Below, in pieces: positions 42,801 through 49,769 of a stretch of 64,000 nt of DNA. The stretch's first letter is position 1. Each line of letters opens with the position of its first letter. The position numbers and the translations under genes were made by a program. Source of the stretch: Margaritifera margaritifera (Eukaryota > Mollusca > Bivalvia > Unionida > Margaritiferidae); the NCBI GenBank assembly GCA_029931535.1, contig JAQPZY010001692.1:1775001-1839000 (forward strand), in the 5' to 3' direction. A model generated the notes under the pieces. The model did no database searches and was not told where the DNA came from. It saw nothing but the letters and a program-made list of their open reading frames with translations.

Positions 42801-44550
42801 TTGAAAATTTAAGTTTACCTATCATCAATTAAACAGATATCAATGTTATCTATCTGTTGTTGACTATAAATGACATAAATACCACCTTTAAGATTTTTTT
42901 TACTATTTCTGGAAATAGTCACATTTTTCACAGATATAAAACTTATTTTATGACATCAATTTCTGTAATATATATATATCAGACATCATAAAAACTATGT
43001 ATCTGCCAGACATGTCTAGTAGATCAAAGGTTTTGACCGGCACATACTATGAGCAACCAGCCATTGGTCATATGAATTCTCAACTTATCTTTGATTTGTT
43101 TATCCATTTAACTGCCAAATAAACACATTAACGAAGAAAAATTTGAAGTTCACTAGGTCGATTTTACATATTGTTTATTTGGACAATCAATAAAGATGTT
43201 GCCCACTAAGCTTAATTCAAAAAGGTGGCAAGTTCTAATTTAGTTTCTTTGTCCGACAATCAACAGAGGTGTCATCGACAAAGCTTGTTTGGTTCGTATG
43301 TTTTCCCAATTGTTTAAACATTCTATATCCACAAAACACAAGACAAAAGAGGTGTCAAAGCTTATCGCCTGGACTTATACAAAAACCTTTAACTGAACAA
43401 CTGCCCCAGGGTCAGTACTAATAGACCTTAGATCAGTCTTTTAAGTCATGTGGTTTGTGTCAAGGTGTGTCAGCATATATATATATACATGTACATCTTA
43501 TGCCTGCCTCCCTAGTGACCAAATTCCTGAAGAAAGAACTTTCACAAATCCACCATTTTAGCATTAAAATAACAATTACTACATGCAGTTTGAAAAAGAA
43601 TGAAAAAAAACAACAACAAAAAAACACAAATCGAGAATGGGGATAATCATAAAGAAAGCAGTAACTGAAGTGTATAAACTGAAGTTAAATTTGAGCAAGA
43701 ACTGAACTAATTATTTTATGGTACATAAAAAATTAAATATATCAGATAAAATCATTAATGAATTGTCTTTATGCTTATATTATTATATATATTATAATAT
43801 TTTACATCCAAGTGGTTTCTTGTATTGACTTTATCCTGGAAGAATCCCTGTTCATTAGTAATTTATTAATGTAAGAGTCTGTTTAAATATAAATATATTG
43901 TGAAGTTTGTAAATAAAGAATCTTTAAACCAAATAATGGAATATAACACATTTTCCCACCAAGAACCAGTACAGTGATATTGCATTTGTAAAAGTATATA
44001 CTGTTGAAGAATCCAGGCTCATACACAGTTCTAGTGATTCAGCAACTCCTCATAGATTGCAACTGATTATTACACGTATTACAAATACCAGCGATGCCTG
44101 AATGCCCCTCCTGGTTCCCTCTGACCTTTAATCATTGCTGCATCTTTGGGTGGCATCCAAATATCTGCGATAAGCCAATACCATTTGACATTGCTTATAC
44201 ACCCAACATATGACCTTGCTGAAAACTTAACTAACATTTCTATAAAAAAATAATACTTTAATTTTTGATAAATCTTTTGCATGATATCAAAGACTGCAAG
44301 GAGAGTTAGAAACATAAACAACACCTGTTTTGGCAAAGTCCTCGAAAGTGCTTCCACCAGCTATCAGCCATTTACACCAGTCAATTGTTTCAAATTCATC
44401 GATCGGCTTGGTGGTTGGGTCCAAAAGATGGTTCAATAAATCTTCTAACTTCTGCGATTCATTCTGACGATAACACTCTCCTTTTATGGACGTAGCAACA
44501 GTTCTTTTGCTCCGTTTCAGGAGAGATGTCATTTCCGAGGAAGCGGCCAT
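1096..44550 (-). CDS. UBR3: UBR3-type E3 ubiquitin ligase, N-terminal part (8 exons, gene continues past left edge)
   Basis: Joined exons in coding order: 44550-44325, 30064-29851, 21975-21839, 11603-11457, 6961-6854, 3227-3094, 2242-2014, 1275-1096. Every junction has GT/AG ends and compatible phase, giving 458 codons plus one base. The product resembles the N-terminal quarter of animal UBR3 (about 1,900 residues): a short leader, the UBR-box zinc finger at residues 85-152, then the helical region with the diagnostic stretches [17 protein letters not shown] and [20 protein letters not shown]3 is a RAD6-dependent RING-type ubiquitin ligase; its RING and C-terminal domains would lie left of base 1. 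Known family roles include regulated degradation in DNA repair and Hedgehog signalling; which apply here is unknown. Introns range from 0.74 to 14.3 kb and are filled with mobile elements. No stop or frameshift is seen in the exons, so the gene looks intact. Identification is from recognised similarity, not a search. Confidence 0.93.
1276..2013 (-). other. UBR3 intron 7
   Basis: This intron holds the SINE at 1482-1663. Just after the exon 7 donor there is an 18-bp near-copy of the exon 8 start region (tgtgggatgactctga at about 1981 against tgtgggatggatctgt at about 1264), preceded by an acceptor-like pyrimidine tract. Nothing else was recognised. Confidence 0.7.
1482..1663 (+). mobile_element. 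tRNA-derived SINE with perfect 13-bp target duplication
   Basis: The element starts with a tRNA-like head: an A box around TAGCACAGCTGGCAGAG and a B box around AGGTTCAATAC. A short body follows ('tccttgggaaaggt'), then a tail with ttaaaaccaac and an A/C run. It is flanked by identical CATCCCAAATGCA copies at 1469-1481 and 1664-1676. Such target duplications are the mark of LINE-driven insertion, and their perfection suggests a fairly recent event. It lies in UBR3 intron 7. Confidence 0.85.
2014..2242 (-). CDS. UBR3: UBR3 exon 7 (possible alternative donor 102 nt further)
   Basis: This exon encodes residues 323-398 plus one base. It contains [17 protein letters not shown], nearly identical to vertebrate UBR3. 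The acceptor is ttttcag|GAATGC and the preferred donor is CAAG|GTGAGT. The same frame stays open past that donor to a second donor-like site, ATAG|GTAGAT, ending at 1912. Using it would add exactly 34 codons and keep the phase. Vertebrate UBR3 has no such insert, so the shorter exon is taken as the main form. Confidence 0.93.
2243..3093 (-). other. UBR3 intron 6
   Basis: This is AT-rich intron sequence. I see no gene, RNA or clear repeat in it. Confidence 0.6.
3094..3227 (-). CDS. UBR3: UBR3 exon 6
   Basis: This exon encodes residues 278-322. Its core [20 protein letters not shown] is strikingly close to vertebrate UBR3 and is one of the best anchors for the gene call. The acceptor is tttcag|AAATGC. 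The donor AAG|GTGCAG leaves phase 0, matching exon 7. A read-through would hit a stop within four codons of the donor. Confidence 0.94.
3547..6643. mobile_element. Candidate non-autonomous TIR element, ~3.1 kb, with internal duplications
   Basis: The left end (ACAGTACAGCTCAC at 3547-3560) is the reverse complement of the right end (6630-6643). Similarity continues inward for about 45 bp through 'gattttt..tttctc..tgt.t.gcgatg'. Inside are three duplicated segments: 3955-4200 with 4345-4625, 4810-4885 with 4890-4965, and 5300-5455 with 6090-6265. A SINE-like scrap (ctgtgcaaggcacttgac) lies near 5493. There is no transposase and no clear target duplication, so the boundaries are tentative. Confidence 0.45.
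3811..3866. repeat. (GA)n microsatellite
   Basis: A near-pure GA dinucleotide run with two interruptions (gcga, gaaaga). Confidence 0.95.
6854..6961 (-). CDS. UBR3: UBR3 exon 5
   Basis: This exon encodes residues 242-277 plus one base: a polar start followed by [20 protein letters not shown], which aligns loosely with the KYLIALKSSGLTYPED region of vertebrate UBR3. The acceptor is tttcag|TTGAAG and the donor GAAG|GTACAC. Conservation is lower than in neighbouring exons, as expected for this linker. The acidic, low-complexity insert found in vertebrate UBR3 just after this point appears to be missing, because exon 6 begins directly before the FLEELVFW block. Confidence 0.85.
6962..11456 (-). 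other. UBR3 intron 4
   Basis: This is mostly unremarkable AT-rich sequence. It has a G run at 7613-7623, a ~37-bp direct duplication at about 10215-10285 (aaaggcgtcatcatgcag twice) and a 35-bp duplication at about 11228-11297 (atccacatgtgggtagaaca twice). No gene or RNA was recognised. Confidence 0.55.
11457..11603 (-). CDS. UBR3: UBR3 exon 4
   Basis: This exon encodes residues 193-241 plus one base, including [20 protein letters not shown], which aligns with the FLEDLTKMGGAMRSVLTQVL stretch of vertebrate UBR3. The overhanging G of exon 3 plus AG here gives glutamate 193. The acceptor is tttacag|AGATGA and the donor CCAGG|GTGAGT. The open frame continues a little on both sides of the splice sites, but the conserved similarity stops at them. 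Confidence 0.93.
14005..14243 (-). mobile_element. tRNA-Leu-like SINE
   Basis: On the minus strand the element opens with a tRNA-like head: GTGGCAGATTGGTCTAAGGC (A-box region) and, about 70 bp on, GAGTTCAAGTCTC (B box), the layout of a leucine tRNA. The body contains a GGAGGAAG-type motif on the plus strand. The tail reads 'gtggtgttaaaccccaaaa' followed by repeated 'accaa'. This tail type is one I associate with molluscan SINEs. Confidence 0.75.
14430..15360 (-). repeat. ~145-bp repeat block ('caagatggctgc' family), copy 1
   Basis: About five to six diverged units of roughly 145 bp. Each carries a 'caagatggctgc' core, then 'gcaccattttcatttaggac', then 'gaaaaccccatgttgatatg'. The block ends with 'gtttcatggcaatcctccaa' and a run of 'ggatggatga'. 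The same unit and the same ending recur at 23830-25090. Dispersed repeats of this type are familiar from bivalve genomes; transposon class unknown. Confidence 0.8.
16684..17160. repeat. 36-bp minisatellite, left half
   Basis: About 13 tandem units of 36 bp with consensus parts taatatgtgtataaaggtac and atctagaccactagtc. The array resumes at 19959, so a transposon has split it. The unit matches the core of the ~165-bp repeats at 32885-33720. Confidence 0.93.
18622..19759 (-). mobile_element. MULE (Mutator-like element), decayed, 9-bp target duplication
   Basis: The termini are GGCACCCCGACAAAAGC on the left and, reversed, GGTGTCCTGACAAAAGC on the right. Both ends carry several subterminal 'gacaaaagygcrc' motifs. 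The element is flanked by identical ACTTTTATT copies at 18613-18621 and 19760-19768, a 9-bp target duplication typical of MULEs. A related TA transposon at 36488-37891 lacks it, showing the unfilled site. Confidence 0.88.
18998..19425 (-). pseudogene. MULE transposase, C-terminal fragment, frameshifted
   Basis: In one frame, from about 19420, the translation reads [20 protein letters not shown] and later [21 protein letters not shown] stop near 19222 and a frame change then lead into [15 protein letters not shown] and [17 protein letters not shown]. The order GCxxHxxQ, LxFVPVxDI, RTNNSVExWH is characteristic of animal MULE transposases (FLYWCH/MULE type). The N-terminal DDE part is missing and an in-frame stop precedes GAQIV, so this is a dead fragment. 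Confidence 0.85.
19957..20360. repeat. 36-bp minisatellite, right half
   Basis: About 11 more units of the 36-bp array. Several carry a shared variant (taatatgtctataaaggtaa then atatagactactagtc), showing local homogenisation separate from the left half. The array runs directly into a single ~160-bp unit of the longer repeat family (about 20345-20530). Confidence 0.92.
20345..20545. repeat. Single ~165-bp repeat unit abutting the minisatellite
   Basis: It has the same layout as the array at 32885-33720: 'ctaatatgtg..', then 'ttttggagttttt', then 'gatggatggatga', then 'gggcacagctacaccactag'. It links the short minisatellite to its probable parent. Confidence 0.75.
21839..21975 (-). CDS. UBR3: UBR3 exon 3
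   Basis: This exon completes glycine 147 and encodes up to residue 192 plus one base. It supplies the last UBR-box ligands in FCLRH (C149, H152), then the linker and the segment [14 protein letters not shown], which aligns with the LPRFIFCLIQYLR region of vertebrate UBR3. It is too short to stand out as a long open frame and was found by matching splice phase (GG|A) and the expected protein. The acceptor is ttctag|ATTCTG and the donor CCAG|GTGAGA. No stop occurs in the used frame. Confidence 0.9.
22160..23659. mobile_element. 1.5-kb non-autonomous TIR transposon, copy A
   Basis: Both ends read ATATACACCACTCCC towards the interior. The left then continues ctcgataacccatgcacaac and the right (reversed) ttgttttagcacaccc. 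The body matches an inverted copy at 54772-56228 over most of its length, and a fragment at 26497-26670. It encodes no transposase. The 'ctcgataac...cataagtgagg' end resembles pogo/Tigger-like termini, but the class is uncertain. Confidence 0.72.
23820..25095 (-). repeat. ~145-bp repeat block, copy 2
   Basis: About seven diverged units of the family seen at 14430-15360, with the same entry sequence (gaatttccaggaattcaaga) and the same exit (gtttcatggcaatcctccaa, then 'acagatggaca'). Both copies begin and end alike, so the repeat travels as a block. Confidence 0.8.
25490..26490 (-). pseudogene. DIRS-type tyrosine recombinase, broken
   Basis: Read on the minus strand through several frames, the order is: [20 protein letters not shown] (N-terminal core-binding part, ~26400), a 49-bp tandem repeat, [25 protein letters not shown] at 25934-25905 (catalytic-arginine box), [21 protein letters not shown], and [16 protein letters not shown] with HKVR at 25549-25538 (HxxR box). 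This is the recombinase of DIRS-like retroelements, which integrate with a tyrosine recombinase instead of a DDE integrase. Frameshifts and stops show it is inactive. The terminal tyrosine box was not identified. Confidence 0.82.
26032..26380. repeat. 49-bp tandem repeat, 7 units, inside the DIRS recombinase
   Basis: The unit is acacacaaaagatttcatct then ggacattagtcagtgagata then ccgatctag. Odd and even units alternate between 'catctgg(a/g)cat...cagtgagatac' and 'catatggacat...caatgagatga', hinting at a ~99-bp higher-order unit. Confidence 0.92.
26497..26670. mobile_element. Fragment of the 1.5-kb TIR transposon
   Basis: It matches 23240-23400 (ttaaaacacgaattt, then the ccaccggtaggcattaat-like stretch, then cagtgtattgagaat). 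It sits between the DIRS recombinase and the 3' end of the LINE. Confidence 0.7.
26672..27876 (-). pseudogene. LINE reverse transcriptase fragment, 5'-truncated
   Basis: The minus strand gives, in order, [26 protein letters not shown] then AFDRVKW (stop between), [20 protein letters not shown], a degenerate active-site motif FAND (27444-27433) in place of the usual [27 protein letters not shown], and a tail resembling SLEAFEM...[10 protein letters not shown] with stops. This is the C-terminal half of a LINE polymerase of the kind common in invertebrates. The 3' end at about 26672 carries 'atgaatgaa'-type repeats. The missing catalytic Asp, the stops and the truncation show it is dead. Confidence 0.87.
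27880..29000 (-). pseudogene. Possible DIRS gag-like remnant
   Basis: This is GC-richer than its surroundings and has open minus-strand stretches in several frames, such as [20 protein letters not shown] followed by [20 protein letters not shown] (28275-28150). A pattern of '(R/K)DA.L......LRSA.L....LF' recalls the ORF1 of DIRS-like elements, and the orientation matches the recombinase downstream. The reverse transcriptase expected between them is absent, the LINE and a TIR fragment occupying that place. The call rests mostly on position and weak similarity. Confidence 0.4.
29851..30064 (-). CDS. UBR3: UBR3 exon 2, UBR-box zinc finger
   Basis: This exon encodes residues 76-146 and two bases of codon 147. 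It holds nearly the whole UBR box. The metal-binding residues visible are C85, C98, C101, C106, C110, C113, H119, H122, C135 and C137; C149 and H152 follow on exon 3. The core [20 protein letters not shown] is almost identical to vertebrate UBR3. In N-recognin relatives this fold binds N-terminal degrons; vertebrate UBR3 is reported not to bind classic N-degrons, so substrate choice here is not predictable. The acceptor is tttcag|TACGAC and the donor AAAGG|GTAAGT. It is separated from exon 1 by a 14.3-kb intron. Confidence 0.96.
32640..32770 (+). repeat. Dispersed repeat, second copy of 875-985
   Basis: It shares ctcaaaataaaaagtacaag, 'gtcaatgcaacaata', 'cacagtgttg.aaaagtaga' and 'gacagtaattta' with 875-985 in the same orientation. 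Class unknown. Confidence 0.7.
32885..33720. repeat. ~165-bp tandem repeat array, about 5 units
   Basis: The core 'aaggcacatctacaccactag' plus 'taatatgtgtaccaaattt' recurs at about 32911, 33071, 33242, 33412 and 33578, a spacing of 160-171 bp. Between cores each unit carries 'ttttggagtt.tgc', 'gaaagtg' and 'gatggatggac'-like runs. The core equals the 36-bp minisatellite unit of 16684-20360. Confidence 0.88.
35030..35262 (-). pseudogene. hAT transposase C-terminal (dimerisation) remnant
   Basis: The minus strand reads [20 protein letters not shown] then ML, a stop, and with further stops [18 protein letters not shown] and [14 protein letters not shown]. The pattern LxLPHSNAxxERxFS...LxxLLxxKxN is the hAT C-terminal dimerisation region. 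The reading frame continues on the far side of the 35263-38196 element (GMPRFDM at about 38215), so that element interrupted an older hAT sequence. Confidence 0.55.
36488..37891. mobile_element. TA-flanked DNA transposon, copy B
   Basis: The ends TAGTATGGGCCCGTTCC and, reversed, TAGTATTGGCCCATTCC match copy A at 17161-19956. Long TIRs and the shared AT-rich interior (aaatcagtgatgaata, gtgatgtggatctatactgt) confirm the family. It lacks the MULE of copy A, with acttttagttttatc at the corresponding place. The orthologous position in the host element's second copy (about 61352) has no insertion. Confidence 0.86.
37296..37349. repeat. (TAA)n microsatellite
   Basis: A trinucleotide run within TA transposon copy B. 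Comparable TTA/TAA runs occur at 18023-18045 and 18341-18357 in copy A and near 36990-37018. Confidence 0.85.
39455..39640 (+). repeat. Diverged piece of the hAT-like element
   Basis: It shares 'attaggttgttcccattta', 'atgcaaatcagcctaatggg', 'ctcaaag' and 'ttgtttatctct.actgcctttacc' with 35660-35830 and 60195-60365 in the same orientation. Confidence 0.7.
40897..41664. repeat. Tandem duplication, two units of ~384 bp
   Basis: Both halves begin 'ggttcag.aaaagatgtaa', share 'ggagacacc.a.gaaccaat', 'atgaataatcatcaactt' and 'tttgggtaatttaaa', and end 'ttacatccatgg'. Class unknown. Confidence 0.82.
44325..44550 (-). CDS. UBR3: UBR3 exon 1 (first coding exon)
   Basis: This exon encodes residues 1-75 plus one base and begins [16 protein letters not shown]. 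It includes the WCKWLIAGG segment, which matches the WCKCLLAGG region just before the UBR box of vertebrate UBR3. The donor reads ACAG|GTGTTG, and its single overhanging G combines with TA of the next exon to make valine 76. The chosen ATG is the first in frame and carries G at +4, but the bases just before it (tatttctgcag) also read as a splice acceptor. The ATG may therefore open an exon preceded by an untranslated exon further upstream. Compared with the human leader, which is rich in alanine and glycine, this one is shorter and more polar. Confidence 0.9.
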
Positions 44551-44821
44551 CTGCAGAAATATTGACAGTCGAATTCTGGGAAGGTAATAACTAACATGTA
44601 GCCAGAACTACGGTCACAGGACTCAAATAAGCATAAAATCAGACAAACAGAAAGAAGGAAGGAAAGAAAATTTGTCACATAGGGTTATATTCATTTTTCA
44701 AACACTAGGATCTAGTTGATTCATAGATGTGTGATCTTTTTCAGACAAACTGTTTTCTACATTTTCATCATCACATTCATATCACTAATATTAGGAACAG
44801 TAGTTTATATAATACATACAG

Positions 44822-45068
44822 GTATATCATAGTGCACAAAACTTAGTCATTTTATTCACCAATTTATAATTTCTAACCTGATTGTCGCCAGGTGGTCCCT
44901 AACATCGTCATCTTATTCGCGTTTAAAACCAAACGGACGCTGTCGTTGCAAACAATGTCGCTGTAATATTCTGGTTTCTAGAACAGTCCAATTTCAGGAA
45001 AAACTGTCGTCTGCATCCAATATTTGCAATGTCTAGTTTTAATATTTCTATAAAAGAAAAAATTGAAC

Positions 45069-45152
<84 letters not shown>

Positions 45153-45483
45153 CTTACATTCATGTGTTCTAAGGGATGTAACTCCCAAAGTTACGGACAT
45201 TTAAGGAATTATTCAGAGCTAATCGAAGACGGCGAATTGCATAACATCAGTGGTCTGAAAGAATAGACTGGCCCACGCAAATATGGCACAGTGTTAGTAA
45301 ATAAACTCCCGTTTGGTTTGAAACGCGCAGAAGATGACCACCCCCTGGTGACAACCAGGTTAGAAATTATAAATTGATGAATGAATTGACTAAGTTCTGT
45401 GCATTTTTTTTATATCCTTGATGCTTTTCGTTTTAAAATCGGTAGTAGGTACAAACAAACGGGAAGGTAAGCGAATACTATAA
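44822..45483. mobile_element. Long-TIR foldback element, copy 1, with central (TA)n
   Basis: The left arm (about 44835-44945: aacttagtcattttattcac, tttataatttctaacctg, accaaacgg) is the inverted counterpart of the right arm (about 45300-45415). The outer right end matches the outer ends of copy 2, while the outermost left end seems lost. A long TA run sits near the centre, so a single strand could fold into a large hairpin. It starts about 270 bp upstream of the UBR3 start codon. Confidence 0.8.
45075..45150. repeat. (TA)n microsatellite
   Basis: An uninterrupted TA run of about 75 bp. Confidence 0.97.
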
Positions 45484-45859
45484 TATCACCGATAAGATTT
45501 GTACTCCGGATTTTGTTAAACAATCATCAGAAACGTACAGAAAAAGTTGACAAGGGAAGAAGATGTGGAAAGCTAGATTGTATCCAGTATTTAGGCTTAA
45601 AACCTATTAGCTCCGTAATCTTTGTATATTTTAATGGATTTCAAATTGTCACGAAATAATAGCCCTCGATAAAATATCCTAACCTTGTTAATTTAGAAAA
45701 TCACTGCTTTGTTTTCAAAACAGGATATATTCCTAACTTTAAAGAATGCACAGTACCGCGCTGTGTCACTAGACGAAGTAGAAGTAACAATATGTGAGCT
45801 AACATGAGGAGAATGACGACGACGATAACGACAATGGAGCTATGTATATTTCCAAATTT

Positions 45860-48800
45860 TGAATGTTTGCACCCCGTACCAAGATTCCAAAATCAGAATA
45901 AATATTAAATGAATGGAATATCTGCGATAGCCGAAAATATTACATTTTCGGAATATTGTAAGCTTGTTTTCCATTCCACAAATCGATAGATATACTCAGT
46001 TCTTAATATTCTATTTTCTACTTTATTTCACTCTGGTTAATCTTTGGAATATAATAAATAGTTTTGAACTTAAATATTCAATTTCTTGAATATCTGCGAC
46101 TATGGCCAATACTCAACAATTGTAATATTACATGACAAATTCAGTAAGCAATAAATACTACTTTCCAATATTTAATTTTTTTTTTATATTTGAGACCAGC
46201 GCAAACATTTCTCATGATTCTATTCAATATCAGTCTTCTACAATTTTAATATTTTCAACTATCGCAAATATTCCACTGTTGGCAATGTCAGCGACGCTTG
46301 CAAATATTCCACTGTTGGCAATGTCAGCGACGCTTGCAAATATTCCACAACGAAATATTGGAGTGTAATTATATCTTCTAAAACGTTTAATGCAATGTTT
46401 TAAAGAATCAATTTCTGCGCTGCTCGCAGATATTCAATACAAGGAATATTTTAAGGTGTCTTTAAGATAGTTTTAAAAGTTCCGGTAATCGTACAAAAAC
46501 GGAATATTTGCGACGACCGCAGAATTTCTATTCATGTAATATTTCGTTGAAAACATGGTCCTCTATATAGAGAAAACACGTGCAATATTCATATAACATA
46601 TATTTGTGCTGACTGCAAACGGCCCAAGTACGAAATATTTGCTCAAAAGGACAAAAGTGGAATATTTGCGACTGTCGCAGATGTTCCAGTGATGGAATGT
46701 TGAAGTTTAATTTCAAAAGCAAATGTTTAGTACAGTATTCCAGCAAAATAATTTTTGCTCTGATTGCAAATATCCCCCCACTCACCCAACCCCCAAAATA
46801 CATTGAAAGGAAATATAGTTTGTTTAGGAAAGTCTCAGGTAATCTCCCGAAATGGAAGTATTTGAGTGATTACAGATTTTGTATTTAAAGACAAAATATG
46901 AAATTTTTCTTGTGAGAAATGTTTGTGATGGTAGCAGATATTCCAATATTGGAATATTAAAATGAAACTATCTCTTCCAATCATGTTTAGCCCAATATTC
47001 CGCAATAGGTACTTTTGCGCAGATCATAACTATTTCAAAATGGAATACTGACAGGCAGTTTAATTTTGTTAGGAACGTTCTTCATAAACTAAAATATTAG
47101 CGACGGTTGCAAATATTCCAAAACATGAATATTTGAACCCCGAAAGGACACAAATATCTACCATATGAAACAAGTAAATACAATAATCCTTGTGAGGAAT
47201 GTTTTTTAGATGGTTTTATAACATGGAATATTATCCATCGGTCTGTGATATCTTCTAATACCTTAATGTATGGAAATTAAGCATGCATTCTTCTAAAAGC
47301 TGATAATATATGCGGACTTCTTATCTGCAACGGCATATATTTTATTTTCTGATTTTTACTCATAAACGCATATATTCCATTTTGTTAAATATTATTTGTA
47401 TGGGCAAAATTTAATATTCTGAAAATGGAATATTTTAGGTTGTCGTGGATATTCCATTTGCGGAATATATGTCTATATAATACAAATATTCCAATTTAGG
47501 AATACTTGCACTAGGGCGCAAATAAGCATAATTTGGAAGCATACATACCTGGCTGATAATGATGTACAACAATTGTTTTTAACCTTCAAGGGAAATTATT
47601 TGGGGAGTTTTTAAAATAAATACAACTGCTTCAGAATTCATGTACAGTATTTACGCTGCCAATTTGAAAACATGCACTGCCAACTCGGAAAGCTATGCAT
47701 TAGGAATCATAGAAAAAAAATTCACCTGTGGAACGATGCATACATAATTGTCCACCGTGTGTTTTTGTAACGTAGTAACATAGTTTATGATGGAATAAAT
47801 TCCGTTCTTTAAATCTATCTATGCCATTAACCCTCCCTCCAGCAAAAAAAAAAAAAAAAAAAAAAAAAAGTGAATTCAGGCATTATGCATTACAATTGGA
47901 GATTGAAATCTTCTTTTAGGATTAGTTGAAAACCAATGCTGCTGGTCCATTTTCGGAATGCATTGATCATTTTTCTATGTAAGATGCTCACAAACTTCAA
48001 TATTCTACGCTGGAATATCTGCGATCGTCCCCAATATTTCATTTTCGGAATGCATTGAGCATTTTTCTATTTACGATGTAAGATACTCACAAACTTCAAT
48101 ATTCTACTCTGGAATATCTGCGATCGTCCCCGATATTTCATTTTCCTAGGATTTTCTCAAAGTTTTCAGGAGACATTGCATAATACCATTAAGAGTTAAT
48201 TTTTGGAAAGTCTGAAATGGACGTAAATATTGCATGTTTGGTATATGTAGTGAAACTTTTATATACAAGGTACACAAATATTGCATGTTTGGTATATTTA
48301 GTTAAACTTTTATATACAAGGTACACAAATATTGCATGTTTGGTATTTTTAGTGAAACTTTTATATACAAGGTACACAAATATTCCCTGTTTGGTATATT
48401 TAGTTAAACTTTTATATACAAGGTACACAAACATTCCATGTTTGGTATAAACTTTTATATACAAGGTACACACATATTCCATGTTTGGTATAAACTTTTA
48501 TATACAAGGTACACAAATATTCCATGTGTGGTATAAACTTGTATATACAAGGTGCACAAATATTCCATGTGTGGTATAAACTTTTATATACAAGGTACAC
48601 AAATATTCCATGTTTGGTATAAACTTTTAAATACAAGGTACACAAATATTCCATGTGTGGTATAAACTTTTATATACAAGGTGCACAAATATTCCATGTT
48701 TGGTATAAACTTTTATATACAAGGTACACAAATATTCCATGTTTGGTATAAACTTTTATATACAAGGTACACACATATTCCATGTGTGGTAAAAACTTTT

Positions 48801-49260
48801 ATATACAAGGCATACACATATTCCATGTGTTGTATAAACTTTTATACACAAGGTACACAAATATTCTATGTGTGGTATAAACTTTTATATACAAGGTACA
48901 CAAATATTCCACTCTTGAACTATGATAATGTCCAAACTAGTTCACTTTCAAAAGGTTTTGCACATGTTTCCAGAGACTAAAAATGTTGCCGTTAATATTT
49001 TTAATTTTAGGAATAACCATGACAAGATCAAATATTCCAATTTTCAAAATATCTTCCCAACTTCATCAAAAAGAAGTCAATTCCCGTCGTTAACTGTTTT
49101 CTTTATTTTATTGGATATTTGTTGTCGTTATCGGCAAACAAACCAGATATTCCACCATCGATACATTCGATTAAGACTTTTTCAAACATTCTACACTTGA
49201 AATATTTTCGACCAGCCTAAATATTTAACTCTTGAGATGTCAGAGATCCACTTAAATATT
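45860..49260. repeat. Degenerate palindromic-motif field ('GGAATATTTGCGAC')
   Basis: Over about 3.4 kb the same two half-motifs recur: GGAATATTTGCGAC and its partner GTCGCAAATATTCC, often facing each other. Other spots show only 'ATATTCCA' or 'TGGAATATT'. Clear examples lie near 45917, 46258, 46303, 46500, 46652, 47095, 47425, 48012 and 48111. Local perfect duplications exist, for instance the ~46-bp unit at 46264-46345 and the ~93-bp unit at 47960-48145. Spacing is irregular, mostly 40-100 bp. No coding potential or known family was recognised. Confidence 0.75.
48214..48916. repeat. 42/51-bp minisatellite array
   Basis: About 16 units share cttttatatacaaggtacac and aaatattccatg. The first four or so are 51 bp, with an extra 'atttagt(t/g)a'; the rest are 42 bp. 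Both lengths are multiples of three, which leaves long repetitive open frames on both strands that I do not treat as genes. The unit includes the ATATTCCA word of the surrounding field. Confidence 0.93.
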
Positions 49261-49769
49261 AAATTTTTTACAACTTGACATAAGATTGCATATCCTACTT
49301 TTAATATATTCTATTTTTTTGTGAAATTTGCGATATTTGGATTTCAGTTTTGTTAAGTTTTGCAAGTGCCTAACACATCATAAGAGAAAGCTTACATTCA
49401 TCTGCTTAAATATATACGACAAAACTTACATATATGATATCTACAACTAGCGGAATAAAATCTGTTCCTAGCACATAATATAAATTTGTGTGTATGTCAT
49501 AATGGAGACTTTTTTAGAACCAACAACTGGTCATAACGGACACATGTTTAGAGTGAACACTTGCTCATAACCGACACATGATTAGAATTAATACTACACA
49601 TAGATTAAGAATCTGAATGGCCAAATGATTGACATAAATGTCAATTACTTTATTCATTGTGTTTTTATTGCTTTTCATTGCACTGATAACTAATATACTT
49701 TTTCTTCTTTCTAGCTTCCACAAAAACAAATACAAACATTATTGATATAATGATACTATCTATCTTTCC

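Larger units (their letters stand above)
30065..44324 (-). other. UBR3 intron 1
   Basis: This 14.3-kb intron holds the ~165-bp tandem array (32885-33720), a hAT-like protein scrap, a hAT-like element with a nested TA transposon (35263-38196), a ~180-bp piece related to that element (39455-39640), a 34-bp duplication at 39660-39735 and a 384-bp tandem duplication (40897-41664). I see nothing specific in 30100-32600, 33780-35000 and 41700-44300. Confidence 0.6.

Noticed and set aside
45063..45266. Open frames of repeated Tyr-Ile through the TA run
   Set aside because: Translation of a dinucleotide microsatellite.
48189..48654. Long repetitive open frames on both strands (KSLTKYTK... and LLYTRYTNIACLV...)
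   Set aside because: They arise from a minisatellite whose unit lengths are multiples of three; they have no domain and are open on both strands.
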